NCBI GenBank assembly: GCA_903927185.1
Contig: CAIYLW010000092.1
Coordinates: 1-45,754, forward strand
Direction of reading: 5' to 3'
DNA: 45,754 bases
From: an uncultured Bacteroidota bacterium
GTDB taxonomy: Bacteria > Bacteroidota > Bacteroidia > Chitinophagales > Chitinophagaceae
Made by a program: the position numbers and the translations under genes
The notes under the pieces: model-generated
The model's input: only the letters and a program-made list of their open reading frames with translations
Databases searched by the model: none
What the model was told of the DNA's origin: nothing
Shown: in pieces, positions 17,962 through 26,893 of the stretch
How the letters are laid out: every line of letters begins with the position of its first letter
Position numbering within the stretch: the first letter of the stretch is position 1

Positions 17962-17992
17962 AAAAAAAAAGCCTCCGATTTCTCAGAGGCTT
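17962..17992 (-). terminator. Rho-independent terminator of the FKBP gene
   Basis: Arms AAGCCTC (17969-17975) and GAGGCTT (17986-17992) with a 10-nt loop. On the minus strand the hairpin is followed by a T run (17970-17962). It sits 18 bp after the FKBP stop and upstream of pepT. Confidence 0.88.
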
Positions 17993-18010
17993 CCATAATA
18001 TCAGATTCGA

Positions 18011-18463
18011 TTAAGGCATAATAATCAAACTTTTTGCATCGATAGCTACTAATTCCAAATCAAAGATCAGGTCTTGCCCTGCCAACGGATGGTTAGCATC
18101 TAAGATTACTACTTCATCGCGAACATCAACAATGACAACTGGAAAATTTTGCCCAGAACCATTACTCATATTTAATTGCATTCCAACTTCAGGAATCATG
18201 TCTTCAGGGAAACGATCTTTAGGAAACTCCATAATCATATCTTCCTGTTTAGGCCCATATGCTTCAAGATTTGGGATATTGATCGTTTTTTTCTCGCCAA
18301 CAACCATTCCTGTAACACCGTCATCAAAACCCGGAATCACCATTCCACTACCCACTTCAAATTCTAATGGTTCGCGACCTTCAGAAGAATCAAATGTAGA
18401 ACCATCAGTAAGTTTACCATGATAATGCACTTTTACAGTATCACCTTTTTTAACTTGTTGCAT
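18011..18463 (-). CDS. SlyD-like FKBP-type peptidyl-prolyl isomerase
   Basis: This 150-residue cytosolic protein has the SlyD layout: an FKBP core (VKVHYHGKLTDGSTFDSSEGREPLEFEVG, VIPGFDDGV) interrupted by an IF chaperone flap (about 70-130) and ending HPLAGQDLIFDLELV. The Cys/His-rich nickel-binding tail of E. coli SlyD is absent; it ends shortly after the core. It probably acts as a folding helper. It is a single-gene unit with a TACTTTTG box upstream and a terminator downstream. Confidence 0.93.
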   Translation of the reverse strand: MQQVKKGDTVKVHYHGKLTDGSTFDSSEGREPLEFEVGSGMVIPGFDDGVTGMVVGEKKTINIPNLEAYGPKQEDMIMEFPKDRFPEDMIPEVGMQLNMSNGSGQNFPVVIVDVRDEVVILDANHPLAGQDLIFDLELVAIDAKSLIIMP

Positions 18464-18528
18464 GTTTAATTTTTGTAATTGAAAAATGTGGAGCTCAGTT
18501 TACTGTAGGGGAATTCTGATTTCCGGGG

Positions 18529-18536
18529 CAAAAGTA
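18529..18536 (-). promoter_or_regulatory. -7 promoter box TACTTTTG upstream of the FKBP gene
   Basis: The minus strand reads TACTTTTG at 18536-18529, an exact TANNTTTG match, 65 bp before the start codon. A TTTG lies further upstream but at less than usual spacing. Confidence 0.45.
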
Positions 18537-18598
18537 CAATCCTAAAACAAATGTTCGGAAGTATTTTTGGTTAACTTTCATCTTTAAAGTCAGTTTTA

Positions 18599-19855
18599 AT
18601 GAAAAATTCAATCATCAGCTTTACTTGCCAACTTATAGTTTTAACGGCAATTTCACAAAGCGGTCTTTCTAATTTCAAGCAACAAATCAAACCAGGAGCA
18701 TACCGAACTGATAAATATTTACCTCTTTTGAAAAATAAGCGGGTTGGCATATTTGCTAATCATACTGCCACAATTGGCAATACGCATCTAGTTGATACTT
18801 TACAGAAACTAGGGGTTAATATAGTAATTGCATTCGCACCTGAACATGGCTTTAGGGGTAATGCAGATGCTGGAGAAGATATAAAAAATGATAAGGATGC
18901 CTCCACAGGCATTCCAGTTATTTCATTGTATGGAAAAAAAAGCCACCCATCAAAGGAAGATTTGAAAGACGTTGATGTATTGATATTTGATATTCAGGAT
19001 GTAGGCACACGTTACTACACGTATATTTCATCTTTGCAAGAATTTATGGAAGTTGCTTTGGAAAACAATAAACCATTGATTATACTCGATCGTCCTAATC
19101 CTAATGGTTTTTTTGTTGATGGCCCTGTTCTGGATACTGCCTACAAAAGTTTTGTTGGCAAGCAACCCGTGCCAATCGTTTATGGAATGACCATTTGTGA
19201 ATACGCCACAATGATTGCAGGAGAAAATTGGCTTTCTGTAAAAGCAAATGAAATATATTCAAACTTTAATTTTAAAGAGAAGCAATCACATCTAATGGTA
19301 GTTCCTTGTGAAAATTATACCCATTTATCAAAATATGTTTTGCCAATAAAACCCTCTCCAAATTTACCAGATATGAGTTCAATTTACTGGTATGCCAGCA
19401 CCTGTTTTTTCGAAGGAACAAATTTAAGCGAAGGCCGTGGCACTGAACATCCTTTTGCAATTTTTGGTTCTCCCTCACTTCCTAATACACTATATTCTTT
19501 TATCCCAACCAGTAGAGAAGGTGCGAAAGATCCAAAGCTAAAAGATCAAATTTGTTTTGGATGGAACCTAACTGGCAATAATGAAACAATTTTAAAACAG
19601 ATTGATCATAAAGTTCAGATTCAATGGATCATTAAAGCCTATCAACAATATCCAAATAAAGAAGACTTTTTTCTTAAACCTTCTACTATTAAACCTACTG
19701 CCTATTATTTCAACAAATTAGCTGGCAACAGTGATTTGATGGAGCAAATTAAAGCCGGTGTATCGGAGGCTGAGATCCGAAAAAGCTGGGAGCCAAAACT
19801 GAAAGTATTTAAAGCCATCAGAAAGAAATATTTACTCTATCCCGATTTTGAGTAG
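18599..19855 (+). CDS. NamZ-type exo-beta-N-acetylmuramidase (DUF1343, GH171)
   Basis: This 418-residue protein is a DUF1343 family member. The family contains NamZ of B. subtilis and Tannerella, which removes terminal MurNAc from peptidoglycan fragments. Conserved segments are RVGIFANHTATIG, FAPEHGFRGNADAGE, VDVLIFDIQDVGTRYYTYI, LDRPNPNGFFVDGPVL and FFEGTNLSEGRGTEHPF. A hydrophobic N-terminus (3-20) acts as a signal peptide, giving periplasmic location. It precedes fmt by 46 bp to my chosen fmt start. It likely serves muropeptide recycling or scavenging of foreign cell walls; substrate is inferred from the family. Confidence 0.9.
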   Translation: MKNSIISFTCQLIVLTAISQSGLSNFKQQIKPGAYRTDKYLPLLKNKRVGIFANHTATIGNTHLVDTLQKLGVNIVIAFAPEHGFRGNADAGEDIKNDKDASTGIPVISLYGKKSHPSKEDLKDVDVLIFDIQDVGTRYYTYISSLQEFMEVALENNKPLIILDRPNPNGFFVDGPVLDTAYKSFVGKQPVPIVYGMTICEYATMIAGENWLSVKANEIYSNFNFKEKQSHLMVVPCENYTHLSKYVLPIKPSPNLPDMSSIYWYASTCFFEGTNLSEGRGTEHPFAIFGSPSLPNTLYSFIPTSREGAKDPKLKDQICFGWNLTGNNETILKQIDHKVQIQWIIKAYQQYPNKEDFFLKPSTIKPTAYYFNKLAGNSDLMEQIKAGVSEAEIRKSWEPKLKVFKAIRKKYLLYPDFE

Positions 19856-19901
19856 CTAAGTTTATCTTTACAAAATGAATGCTGGTAAAGAAAAAAAAAG
19901 A

Positions 19902-20843
19902 ATGCAAGATTTACGTATCATTTTTATGGGTACACCTGATTTTGCGGTAAGCTCATTGGCTGCATTAGTTGATGCTGGTTGCCAGATTGTAGGTGTTATC
20001 ACAGCACCTGACAAACCAGCTGGAAGAGGCATGAAAATGACAGAGAGTGTGGTAAAAAAATATGCCCTTGAAAAAGGCTTACACATCCTTCAACCAGAAA
20101 AATTAAAAAATCCCCAATTCATCCATTCATTAAAAGTTTTGAATGCCGACCTACAAATAGTTGTAGCATTTCGTATGCTTCCTGAAATTGTATGGGGTAT
20201 GCCCTCTTTGGGAACCATTAATTTACATGGATCATTATTGCCACAATACCGAGGTGCTGCGCCAATACATTGGGCAGTTATTAATGGTGAAAAAGAAACA
20301 GGGGTAACCACCTTTAAATTACAACATGCTATAGATACTGGAGATATTCTTTTGCAAAAAAATTTTCAAATTGGACCTGATGAAACTACTGGTGAGGTTC
20401 ATGATAAAATGAAAGATATAGGTGCAAAAGTTCTGGTCGAAACAATTAAAGGAATAGCTGAAAATTCATTGCAAGAAAAGCAACAAGCCTCCATTTTAAG
20501 TGAATCATCGTTGAAGCACGCACCAAAACTTTTTACAGAAAATTGTCAGATTAATTGGAACCAATCGATTGATACCATTCATAATTTCATTCGAGGCCTT
20601 TCCCCATTTCCAGGAGCTTTATCAAAACTTGATGATAAGATTTTAAAAATCTATCGCAGCAAAAAAGAATCCAGTACTAATAAAGAACTTCCAGGCACAG
20701 TATTTAGTGATGGAAAGACTTATTTAAAAATTGCCGGATCAGATGGATTCATTCATTTATTAGACCTTCAATTAGAAGGCAAGAAAAGAATGCTTACCGA
20801 AGATTTTCTAAGAGGTTATCGTTTGGCAAATGCCCGGCTCTGA
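19902..20843 (+). CDS. fmt: Methionyl-tRNA formyltransferase
   Basis: This enzyme formylates initiator Met-tRNA. I chose the ATG at 19902 (MQDLRIIFMGTPDFAV, 313 residues) rather than 19875, since family members start near this point and a TATCTTTA -7-like box (19864-19871) would place transcription start close to the upstream ATG. Catalytic and folate-binding motifs are INLHGSLLPQYRGAAPIHWAVING and HAIDTGDILLQ; the C-terminal OB-type tRNA-binding domain is complete. Its stop lies 2 bp before the convergent rhodanese-thioredoxin gene. Confidence 0.96.
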   Translation: MQDLRIIFMGTPDFAVSSLAALVDAGCQIVGVITAPDKPAGRGMKMTESVVKKYALEKGLHILQPEKLKNPQFIHSLKVLNADLQIVVAFRMLPEIVWGMPSLGTINLHGSLLPQYRGAAPIHWAVINGEKETGVTTFKLQHAIDTGDILLQKNFQIGPDETTGEVHDKMKDIGAKVLVETIKGIAENSLQEKQQASILSESSLKHAPKLFTENCQINWNQSIDTIHNFIRGLSPFPGALSKLDDKILKIYRSKKESSTNKELPGTVFSDGKTYLKIAGSDGFIHLLDLQLEGKKRMLTEDFLRGYRLANARL

Positions 20844-20845
20844 AT

Positions 20846-21541
20846 TTAATTCGCCAATAATTTTTTTAATTCAGAGGCTTCCACCACACCTTGTTTGCGC
20901 CAAACTTCTTTTCCATTTTTATAAATAATAAAAACTGGCAAAGCACTTACCTGATTGGCTTTCATTACATCAATATCATTACCTCCATCAACTTTCACAA
21001 AGGAAAAATATAGACTTTTATCAGCTTGTATGTCTTTCAATATAGGCTCCATTTTTTTGCAAGGAGGACACCATTCAGCACCAAAATCAACTAGCACAGT
21101 AGCAGACTGTTTTGTGGAAGCAGTAAAAGCATCCATACTTAATTGCACAATAGTATTGGCAGATTCAACAGCCTTTCCTTCAAGCTTCCAAGCATTTAAT
21201 CCACCCTTTAAATTCTGAACAGTTTTAAACCCGATACTGGTCAAATATTGAGCAGCATTGCCACTTCTCACTCCAGAAGCGCAGTATACTAAAAGAGGTT
21301 TCGACTTATCTAAGTATTTAATTCTATCAATAAACTGTTCTTGATTATTCCAGTCGGCTTGTAAAGAATTTTTTAAATGTCCTGATTGATATTCACCAGA
21401 TGTTCTTACATCAAGTAATTGATAAGTTCCACTATTCATCGCATTCTCAAATGATTTGCTATCCATTGCAGCATTTTGTGCATCAGAACTGCAGGAATAA
21501 AAACTAGCGACAACTAATAATAATACAAATATTTTTTTCAT
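20846..21541 (-). CDS. Rhodanese-thioredoxin fusion, predicted lipoprotein
   Basis: This 231-residue protein joins a rhodanese domain (about 28-122, active-site loop CASGVRSG with C87) to a thioredoxin domain (about 132-229, WCPPCK with C158/C161 and the cis-Pro region SALPVFI). It begins with a signal peptide ending at C17 (FYSC), a Bacteroidetes-style lipobox, so it should be membrane-anchored outside the cytoplasm. It may couple periplasmic sulfur transfer or persulfide reduction to thiol reduction; this is inference from domain content. It is the last gene of the thyA-led tract, 16 bp after the LysM gene. Confidence 0.9.
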   Translation of the reverse strand: MKKIFVLLLVVASFYSCSSDAQNAAMDSKSFENAMNSGTYQLLDVRTSGEYQSGHLKNSLQADWNNQEQFIDRIKYLDKSKPLLVYCASGVRSGNAAQYLTSIGFKTVQNLKGGLNAWKLEGKAVESANTIVQLSMDAFTASTKQSATVLVDFGAEWCPPCKKMEPILKDIQADKSLYFSFVKVDGGNDIDVMKANQVSALPVFIIYKNGKEVWRKQGVVEASELKKLLAN

Positions 21542-21557
21542 TTCAATTGTTTAAAAG

Positions 21558-22625
21558 TTAATATTCTACATAAGTAATGGAAACAATAAAACGTTGATCT
21601 TCCATCCCCAAAGCAGCAGCAGCAGCGTTGTTCATTCTAATGACCAATCCAGCAGCACCTTTCGTTTCAGGTAAGGGACCTAATACTTTGGCGCAAATAC
21701 TTTTCTTATTTGCAGATGTTATTCGAACAATGGTACCTGGAATAATTTCATTGATTAACACATAAAATTTTCGATCGTTCCATCCACTGATAGTTTTAAA
21801 AATAGAAGCATCCCCTGTAATTGCCTGATATGCACGATCCTTGATACGCGAATAATAGATATGTGCAAAAAAGCCTTCATCATTTGATCGGGGGCGATAA
21901 CTAAAATCTCCTTCCGTTTGAACTAAAGTAGGAGCAACTAATGCGGGTTTTCTATTTATAAAACCAATATTATTGATTATTTCATGATTATTAACGACTC
22001 CCTTTTGTGTGGTTGTATTAGCAGTGATTACAGGCAAAACCGCAGGGGGCTGTGGCACAGGAACCTGTTTTGGTTTTAACTCGCCTCTCAATTCCTTAGC
22101 TCCAAACTTTGCTGCATCAAGTACATTTGGATTAGGTAAAGTGTCGTATGCAATTGCCTGATAAGCCGCAGTAGAAAATTGCGATTTTTTATTACTAATA
22201 AATCCAATGGTCAATGCTTTATTTTCAACCAAATTTTCATCCGAAAGATTATTCCAAACTTTGAGAGAATCAATATTTATTTTGTGATATCTTATCGCAA
22301 GATTATCGAGTGTTTCATCCTTTTTGAAAATATGATATACGGGTTGAAATTTTCCGGAAATATTTCTCTGAAAAAAATTATCCCGGATCAACGGAATTCT
22401 AATTTCTTCCCCTTTTCTTAATTCTAAATTTATACTTAAACTATTGAACTTGGCAAGAACACTAAGTGGAACATTATATTGGTCCGATACACTACTTAGC
22501 GATTGCGGGCCTGTCATTATTTTAGTTACAAAAAGGTTGGTTCCAGTACCCGACACGACCAAACGGTCCTGAGCTGTAGCAGCTAGGGTAACGAAACAGA
22601 TGATGAACCAACCAAAACTCTTCAT
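21558..22625 (-). CDS. Secreted LysM-domain protein
   Basis: This 355-residue protein has a signal peptide (ending ATAQ), two LysM-like repeats (about 32-80 with LSSVSDQYNVPLSVLAKFN, and about 95-145 with FKKDETLDNLAIRYHKI), a Pro/Thr-rich low-complexity linker (about 180-225) and a C-terminal domain. That last domain (VLINEIIPGTIVRITSANKKSICAKVLG, LVIRMNNAAAAALGM) resembles a double-psi beta-barrel as in RlpA-type proteins; this is my reading rather than a firm assignment. LysM repeats point to peptidoglycan binding. It is in the thyA-led tract, 30 bp after the RsmF-like gene. Confidence 0.85.
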   Translation of the reverse strand: MKSFGWFIICFVTLAATAQDRLVVSGTGTNLFVTKIMTGPQSLSSVSDQYNVPLSVLAKFNSLSINLELRKGEEIRIPLIRDNFFQRNISGKFQPVYHIFKKDETLDNLAIRYHKINIDSLKVWNNLSDENLVENKALTIGFISNKKSQFSTAAYQAIAYDTLPNPNVLDAAKFGAKELRGELKPKQVPVPQPPAVLPVITANTTTQKGVVNNHEIINNIGFINRKPALVAPTLVQTEGDFSYRPRSNDEGFFAHIYYSRIKDRAYQAITGDASIFKTISGWNDRKFYVLINEIIPGTIVRITSANKKSICAKVLGPLPETKGAAGLVIRMNNAAAAALGMEDQRFIVSITYVEY

Positions 22626-22655
22626 ACTTGCAAATACTTAAATATAAACGTAAAA

Positions 22656-24035
22656 TTACTCTTTTAGTATACGCCATTCAGCCGGATAGTAATTATTGAT
22701 ACGATTTGGCAATAGTTTAGCCCAGCCAATTGGCAACCCTCCAAAACACATTAAATTCCAACCTTTTTGTCCCTCTGCAGAAAATTCTTTTCTTTTCAGA
22801 TAGGACAATGCATTATTTAGGTCTAAATCAACCGTTGGAAAGCCTCCTTTAAACCAACCGCTTAAAGCAAGTTCATGAGAAGGAATAATGTCCTTCCCTT
22901 TCATAGTTGCAATTTCTATACCTGCTTTTTTGATGTATAAATGGCTTGCCAAAATACTTAAATCTGTCAACCAAGTTGTTTCAATAGCTCTGATGGTATC
23001 GTTTTGATCGAAATAAGATAGATTTTCTGGCAATTTTATAGCAGATTGTAGTTGCTGGATTTGAAGCTTAGATGTGAAATGAAGACCTTTCATTTTAGAT
23101 TTGACTTCAAATTCATTCCTTTTTTTTCTAAAACATGCAATAAAAAAGCCTTCTCCTTTCACTTGATCTGGATAAAATCGATAACCTACTGCATGCTTAG
23201 CTGGAGAAGTTGTTTCAACAATTCCCCAACTCTTATCAATTTGTAAGGATTGGGATTCCATTTCCATTTCATCCAATAACCAATCACAAATAACTTCATC
23301 TTCCTCTTGAGAATAAGAACAAGTAGAATAAATAAGGATCCCGTTTTCAGCTAGGCAAGGAAGTGCATCCGCCAAAATCCTTTGCTGTCTCTGACTACAT
23401 AAACTAACATTCGCTTCGCTCCATTCGTCCACGGCAGCAGGATCTTTTCTAAATAACCCACTGCCACTGCAAGGTGCGTCAATCATTAACACATCAAAAT
23501 AACCAGGAAGAGATTGAAAATGTGATGGGTCGTTATTGGTCACTAATAAATGACCATCCCCCCATTTGGAACAATTTTCGACTAAAATATTTGCGCGGTT
23601 TTTGATTACTTCATTTGCAACCACTAATCCCTCATTAAAATAGGAAGAAAGTAATGTTGATTTACCACCTGGTGCTGCACATAAATCCAACACTTTCTTT
23701 CCATATTTTTCTGGTACCAATTGTTGAATGGCTTGCCACAAAAACATACTACTCGCTTCCTGCACATAATAAGCTCCCGCATGCAAAAATGGATCGAAAG
23801 TAAAAAATGGGCGCTCTGTCAAATACCTGCCATACTCACTCCAGCCCACCTTGTCGGCTAAAGGCAAATGAGTAAGATTAAATGGTTTGGAGGGATTCAA
23901 ACGTATAGAAACAATTTGTTCCCCAGATTCATGAACGGCTTCGAAGGCTTCCTTTTGAAACCCGGTTGCTGTTTGTAAAGATTGAATCAATGCCGCTGGA
24001 ACTGCCAAAAGATATTTTTTTTCAAATATACACAA
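22656..24035 (-). CDS. RsmF-like rRNA cytosine-C5 methyltransferase (NOL1/NOP2/Sun)
   Basis: This 459-residue protein has the SAM-binding motif LDLCAAPGGKST (116-127) and both conserved cysteines: C189 in DAPCSGSG (motif IV) and the catalytic C239 in YSTCSYSQEEDE (motif VI). The C-terminal extension ends in a PUA-like RsmF tail (GGLPIGWAKLLPNRINNYYP). It probably makes an m5C in 16S rRNA; the exact position cannot be read. The start is plausible but later Met codons are absent nearby. Confidence 0.92.
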   Translation of the reverse strand: MCIFEKKYLLAVPAALIQSLQTATGFQKEAFEAVHESGEQIVSIRLNPSKPFNLTHLPLADKVGWSEYGRYLTERPFFTFDPFLHAGAYYVQEASSMFLWQAIQQLVPEKYGKKVLDLCAAPGGKSTLLSSYFNEGLVVANEVIKNRANILVENCSKWGDGHLLVTNNDPSHFQSLPGYFDVLMIDAPCSGSGLFRKDPAAVDEWSEANVSLCSQRQQRILADALPCLAENGILIYSTCSYSQEEDEVICDWLLDEMEMESQSLQIDKSWGIVETTSPAKHAVGYRFYPDQVKGEGFFIACFRKKRNEFEVKSKMKGLHFTSKLQIQQLQSAIKLPENLSYFDQNDTIRAIETTWLTDLSILASHLYIKKAGIEIATMKGKDIIPSHELALSGWFKGGFPTVDLDLNNALSYLKRKEFSAEGQKGWNLMCFGGLPIGWAKLLPNRINNYYPAEWRILKE

Positions 24036-24070
24036 TCCAAAATCAGGGCTAATTGTGAATTGTTGGGTAA

Positions 24071-24868
24071 TTAGAAGTTAATCTGAAAATGTTGTTTTAC
24101 TATATTCTCTTTACGAAAAAATACGAGACCAATAAAAAACAAGTCAATAGTAACAGTTACCTGGGGATGATTTTGAATTTCATTCCAAGCTAATTCCATT
24201 TCTTCGCTCCAATGAATATCATCAAATATTAAAATCGAATTCTCATCCGTTTTTTTAAGTAACATGTCAAAATAACTTAAGGTTGGTTTTAATCGATGAT
24301 TACCATCGATAAAAACAAAATCAAGTTTGTTTTGTGTTGCCAAAAAAACAGGTAATATATCATCAAAATTACCTGTAATAATGTCAATATTTTTAAGTCC
24401 CAATTTTTCAAAATTCGATATCGCAATTGCCGCAATTTCTGTTGAACCTTCCATTGTGTGCACCATTGCTTCTACATTTGCCGAAGCCAGGTAGGAACTA
24501 GTAATTCCTAATGAAGTTCCTAATTCAAGAATATTTCGGGAATGATAATGGTTAACCATTCTAAAAAGTAATTGACTATATTTTTGGGGTTTCAGCGAAG
24601 AATGAGCAATTTCTGATACCGTTCTTTGGTTTGTTTTTCTTAACCGGGAGCCAGCTCCAAAATCCTCAATTTGCAATATGCGTTTATCTTTCAACATATT
24701 TTTTCTACATGATTCAATTGCCTCATAGGAATAAAAAGTTTTATTTTCCATCAGAACATGGCGAATAAAATCATATACAAATGGCGAATGTATCCCATGC
24801 CCTTTAGCATTAGATGCATGTATCTTATAGCTGAGAAACTTTGATAACAATTTTAAGGGAGAGTACAT
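24071..24868 (-). CDS. Class I SAM-dependent methyltransferase
   Basis: This 265-residue protein has a Rossmann core of the Methyltransf_24 / O-methyltransferase type: NILELGTSLGITSSYLA (SAM motif I), VEAMVHTMEGS and the motif FVFIDGNHRLKPTLSYFD with ILIFDDIHWSEEM. The N-terminal GHGIHSPFVYDFIRHVL segment is typical of a Bacteroidetes group of such proteins. The substrate is unknown. It lies 35 bp from rsmF and 1 bp after the membrane-protein gene, inside the thyA-led tract. Confidence 0.85.
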   Translation of the reverse strand: MYSPLKLLSKFLSYKIHASNAKGHGIHSPFVYDFIRHVLMENKTFYSYEAIESCRKNMLKDKRILQIEDFGAGSRLRKTNQRTVSEIAHSSLKPQKYSQLLFRMVNHYHSRNILELGTSLGITSSYLASANVEAMVHTMEGSTEIAAIAISNFEKLGLKNIDIITGNFDDILPVFLATQNKLDFVFIDGNHRLKPTLSYFDMLLKKTDENSILIFDDIHWSEEMELAWNEIQNHPQVTVTIDLFFIGLVFFRKENIVKQHFQINF

Positions 24869-24869
24869 T

Positions 24870-25343
24870 TTATATGGTAAAGGTTGTAGTCGATTTTTTT
24901 AAGAGCCAAAGTAACGCATAAATAGCCGTGAGTAAACTGAGATAAAAAAGAATGGCGTTTATAAAAAAAATCCCGCCGCCTAAGAAAAACAATTCTTTTT
25001 GCATTTGTGCATGTGATAATATGAACCAAAGAATCAAACCCAGGAAGTACCCATTTCTGATTTTTTTAATTAAAAACAGAAAGGGCAGTATAATGATCAG
25101 TAATATCTCAAACATTGAAGAAACCAAATATTCCCTTTCGTTATGATTCATTTTAAAAAGTCTGGTTAGTTGATAGAGTCCAATTAACTGTCTTATTAAA
25201 AAAAATGAATACACAATTAAAGAAACCTGTATGGTAGCCCTTAATTTAATAACCACTTCTTTATATATAAGTGGAAGGATTTGTGCGGCAATTAACAGCA
25301 CTGGAAAAAGCAAAATATAGGAGCCGAAAATAAATTCAAACAT
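24870..25343 (-). CDS. Hypothetical integral membrane protein
   Basis: I do not recognise a family. The 157-residue protein is very hydrophobic with four or five predicted membrane helices (about 5-27, 37-57, 77-112 possibly as two, 122-148) and a charged loop NHNEREY at 67-73. There is no signal peptidase site or catalytic motif. It sits 3 bp after folA and 1 bp before a methyltransferase gene, so it is likely translated with them. Confidence 0.75.
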   Translation of the reverse strand: MFEFIFGSYILLFPVLLIAAQILPLIYKEVVIKLRATIQVSLIVYSFFLIRQLIGLYQLTRLFKMNHNEREYLVSSMFEILLIIILPFLFLIKKIRNGYFLGLILWFILSHAQMQKELFFLGGGIFFINAILFYLSLLTAIYALLWLLKKSTTTFTI

Positions 25344-25346
25344 ATT

Positions 25347-25847
25347 TTAAAACGCTTTTTGGTTTTTCCAAACCTGAAAATGAAATGGATAAGCGTGTTT
25401 GGCATCTGCCTGAAAAGATTCCTCTGAAATCAATTTCCATTCATCTCCCAATAATGGAAAAAAACTATCCCCTTCCAATACGGCATCTACTCGAGTTAAA
25501 TAAATGGTATTAGCTATTGGCAAAGTTTGCTCATAAATTTCGGAACCCCCAATTACAAACACCTCTTTATAATCTTTTAATGCGGCAAGTTCAAAAGCAG
25601 CTTCTAAACTATTTACTACTGAAACATTTAACGCCTGCCAATCTTTTTGCCTTGTAACAACAATATTTAATCTCCCAGATAATGCTTTCCCGGAAAGTGA
25701 TTCAAAAGTTTTTCTTCCCATGATCACAGGCATAGCCCAGGTAGTATTTTTAAAAAAGCGCATATCTTTTGGCAAATGCCATAATAATTGGTTGTTTTTA
25801 CCAATGGCATTGTTTTTAGAAGCAGCTACAACAAGGCTTATATTCAT
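25347..25847 (-). CDS. folA: Dihydrofolate reductase
   Basis: This 166-residue enzyme reduces dihydrofolate with NADPH. Typical motifs are MNISLVVAASKNNAIGKNNQLLWHLPKDMRFFK at the start (with the substrate-binding Asp), VIMGRKTFESL and VFVIGGSEIYEQTLP. The length is standard for chromosomal type I DHFR. It follows thyA by 29 bp, pairing dTMP synthesis with regeneration of the folate it consumes. Confidence 0.97.
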   Translation of the reverse strand: MNISLVVAASKNNAIGKNNQLLWHLPKDMRFFKNTTWAMPVIMGRKTFESLSGKALSGRLNIVVTRQKDWQALNVSVVNSLEAAFELAALKDYKEVFVIGGSEIYEQTLPIANTIYLTRVDAVLEGDSFFPLLGDEWKLISEESFQADAKHAYPFHFQVWKNQKAF

Positions 25848-25876
25848 CCTGAAAAAATTAAATTTTAAATTCGAAA

Positions 25877-26671
25877 TTAAATCGCAACAGGCGCTTTAAT
25901 GGGAGGATGGTGTTGATAATTTTCAAGTGAAAAATCTTCAAATTGAAAACTAAAAATATCTTTTACTGCTGGATTTATTTTCATGGTAGGCAAAGCAAAA
26001 GGCTCTCTACTCAATTGTAAAGCTGCCTGTTCCATATGATTGTTGTATAAATGAACATCTCCAAAACTGTGCACAAAATCACCATACGCTAAATCACAAA
26101 CCTGAGCAATCATCATCGTCAATAAGGCATAAGAAGCAATATTGAATGGAACCCCAAGAAAAACATCTGCACTTCGTTGGTATAACTGACAGCTTAATTT
26201 TCCGTCAGCTACATAAAATTGAAAAAGGCTATGACAAGGCATCAATGCCATTTTGGGCAATTCCGCTACATTCCAAGCGCTAACAATCATCCTTCTACTA
26301 TCAGGGGTATTCTTAATTTGACGGATCAAATCTGTTATCTGATCCACCACTACCCCATCTGCTCCTTGCCATGCCCTCCATTGCTTACCATAGACAGGGC
26401 CCAGATCCCCGTTTTCATCTGCCCATTCATCCCAAATACTTACTTTATGCTCATTCAGATATTTCACATTTGTATCCCCATTCAAAAACCATAATAATTC
26501 ATAAACGATACTTTTCAAATGAAGTTTCTTGGTTGTTACCATTGGAAACCCTTTTTGTAAATCAAATCTCATTTGATAACCAAAACAACTTTTGGTTCCC
26601 GTTCCCGTTCGGTCGGTTTTAACTGACCCATTGTCTAAAATATATTGAAGAAGCTGATGGTATTGTTGCAT
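25877..26671 (-). CDS. thyA: Thymidylate synthase
   Basis: This 264-residue enzyme (same length as E. coli ThyA) converts dUMP to dTMP using methylene-tetrahydrofolate. The catalytic cysteine is C146 ([12 protein letters not shown]), with [10 protein letters not shown] before it and the dUMP contacts [17 protein letters not shown] and DVHLYNNH after it. It is the first gene of a seven-gene minus-strand tract. A TAACTTGC element lies just upstream of the ATG, so the leader may be very short. Confidence 0.97.
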   Translation of the reverse strand: MQQYHQLLQYILDNGSVKTDRTGTGTKSCFGYQMRFDLQKGFPMVTTKKLHLKSIVYELLWFLNGDTNVKYLNEHKVSIWDEWADENGDLGPVYGKQWRAWQGADGVVVDQITDLIRQIKNTPDSRRMIVSAWNVAELPKMALMPCHSLFQFYVADGKLSCQLYQRSADVFLGVPFNIASYALLTMMIAQVCDLAYGDFVHSFGDVHLYNNHMEQAALQLSREPFALPTMKINPAVKDIFSFQFEDFSLENYQHHPPIKAPVAI

Positions 26672-26893
26672 GGCTGCAAGTTAGCATATCTGCTGATAAG
26701 CAAACATAGGCCACGCCAATTGGGGATTCTCTGTTAATTAATGTTAGCTAGTTCAAGAATATCCTTACCCAAAATAGAAATTTTTCTAATAGGAAAACAC
26801 TAACTTTACCCTACTACCAAAGCAAAGATCCCCATTGAAACAATAAGAAAAATGGCAAAACCTGCCTAATTTTTAAAAGCCATATATTTAATT

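Noticed and set aside
26672..26893. RNA gene in the 222-bp gap upstream of the response regulator
   Set aside because: I see no tRNA cloverleaf, no strong hairpin with T tract and no conserved-looking structure; only promoter-like boxes.
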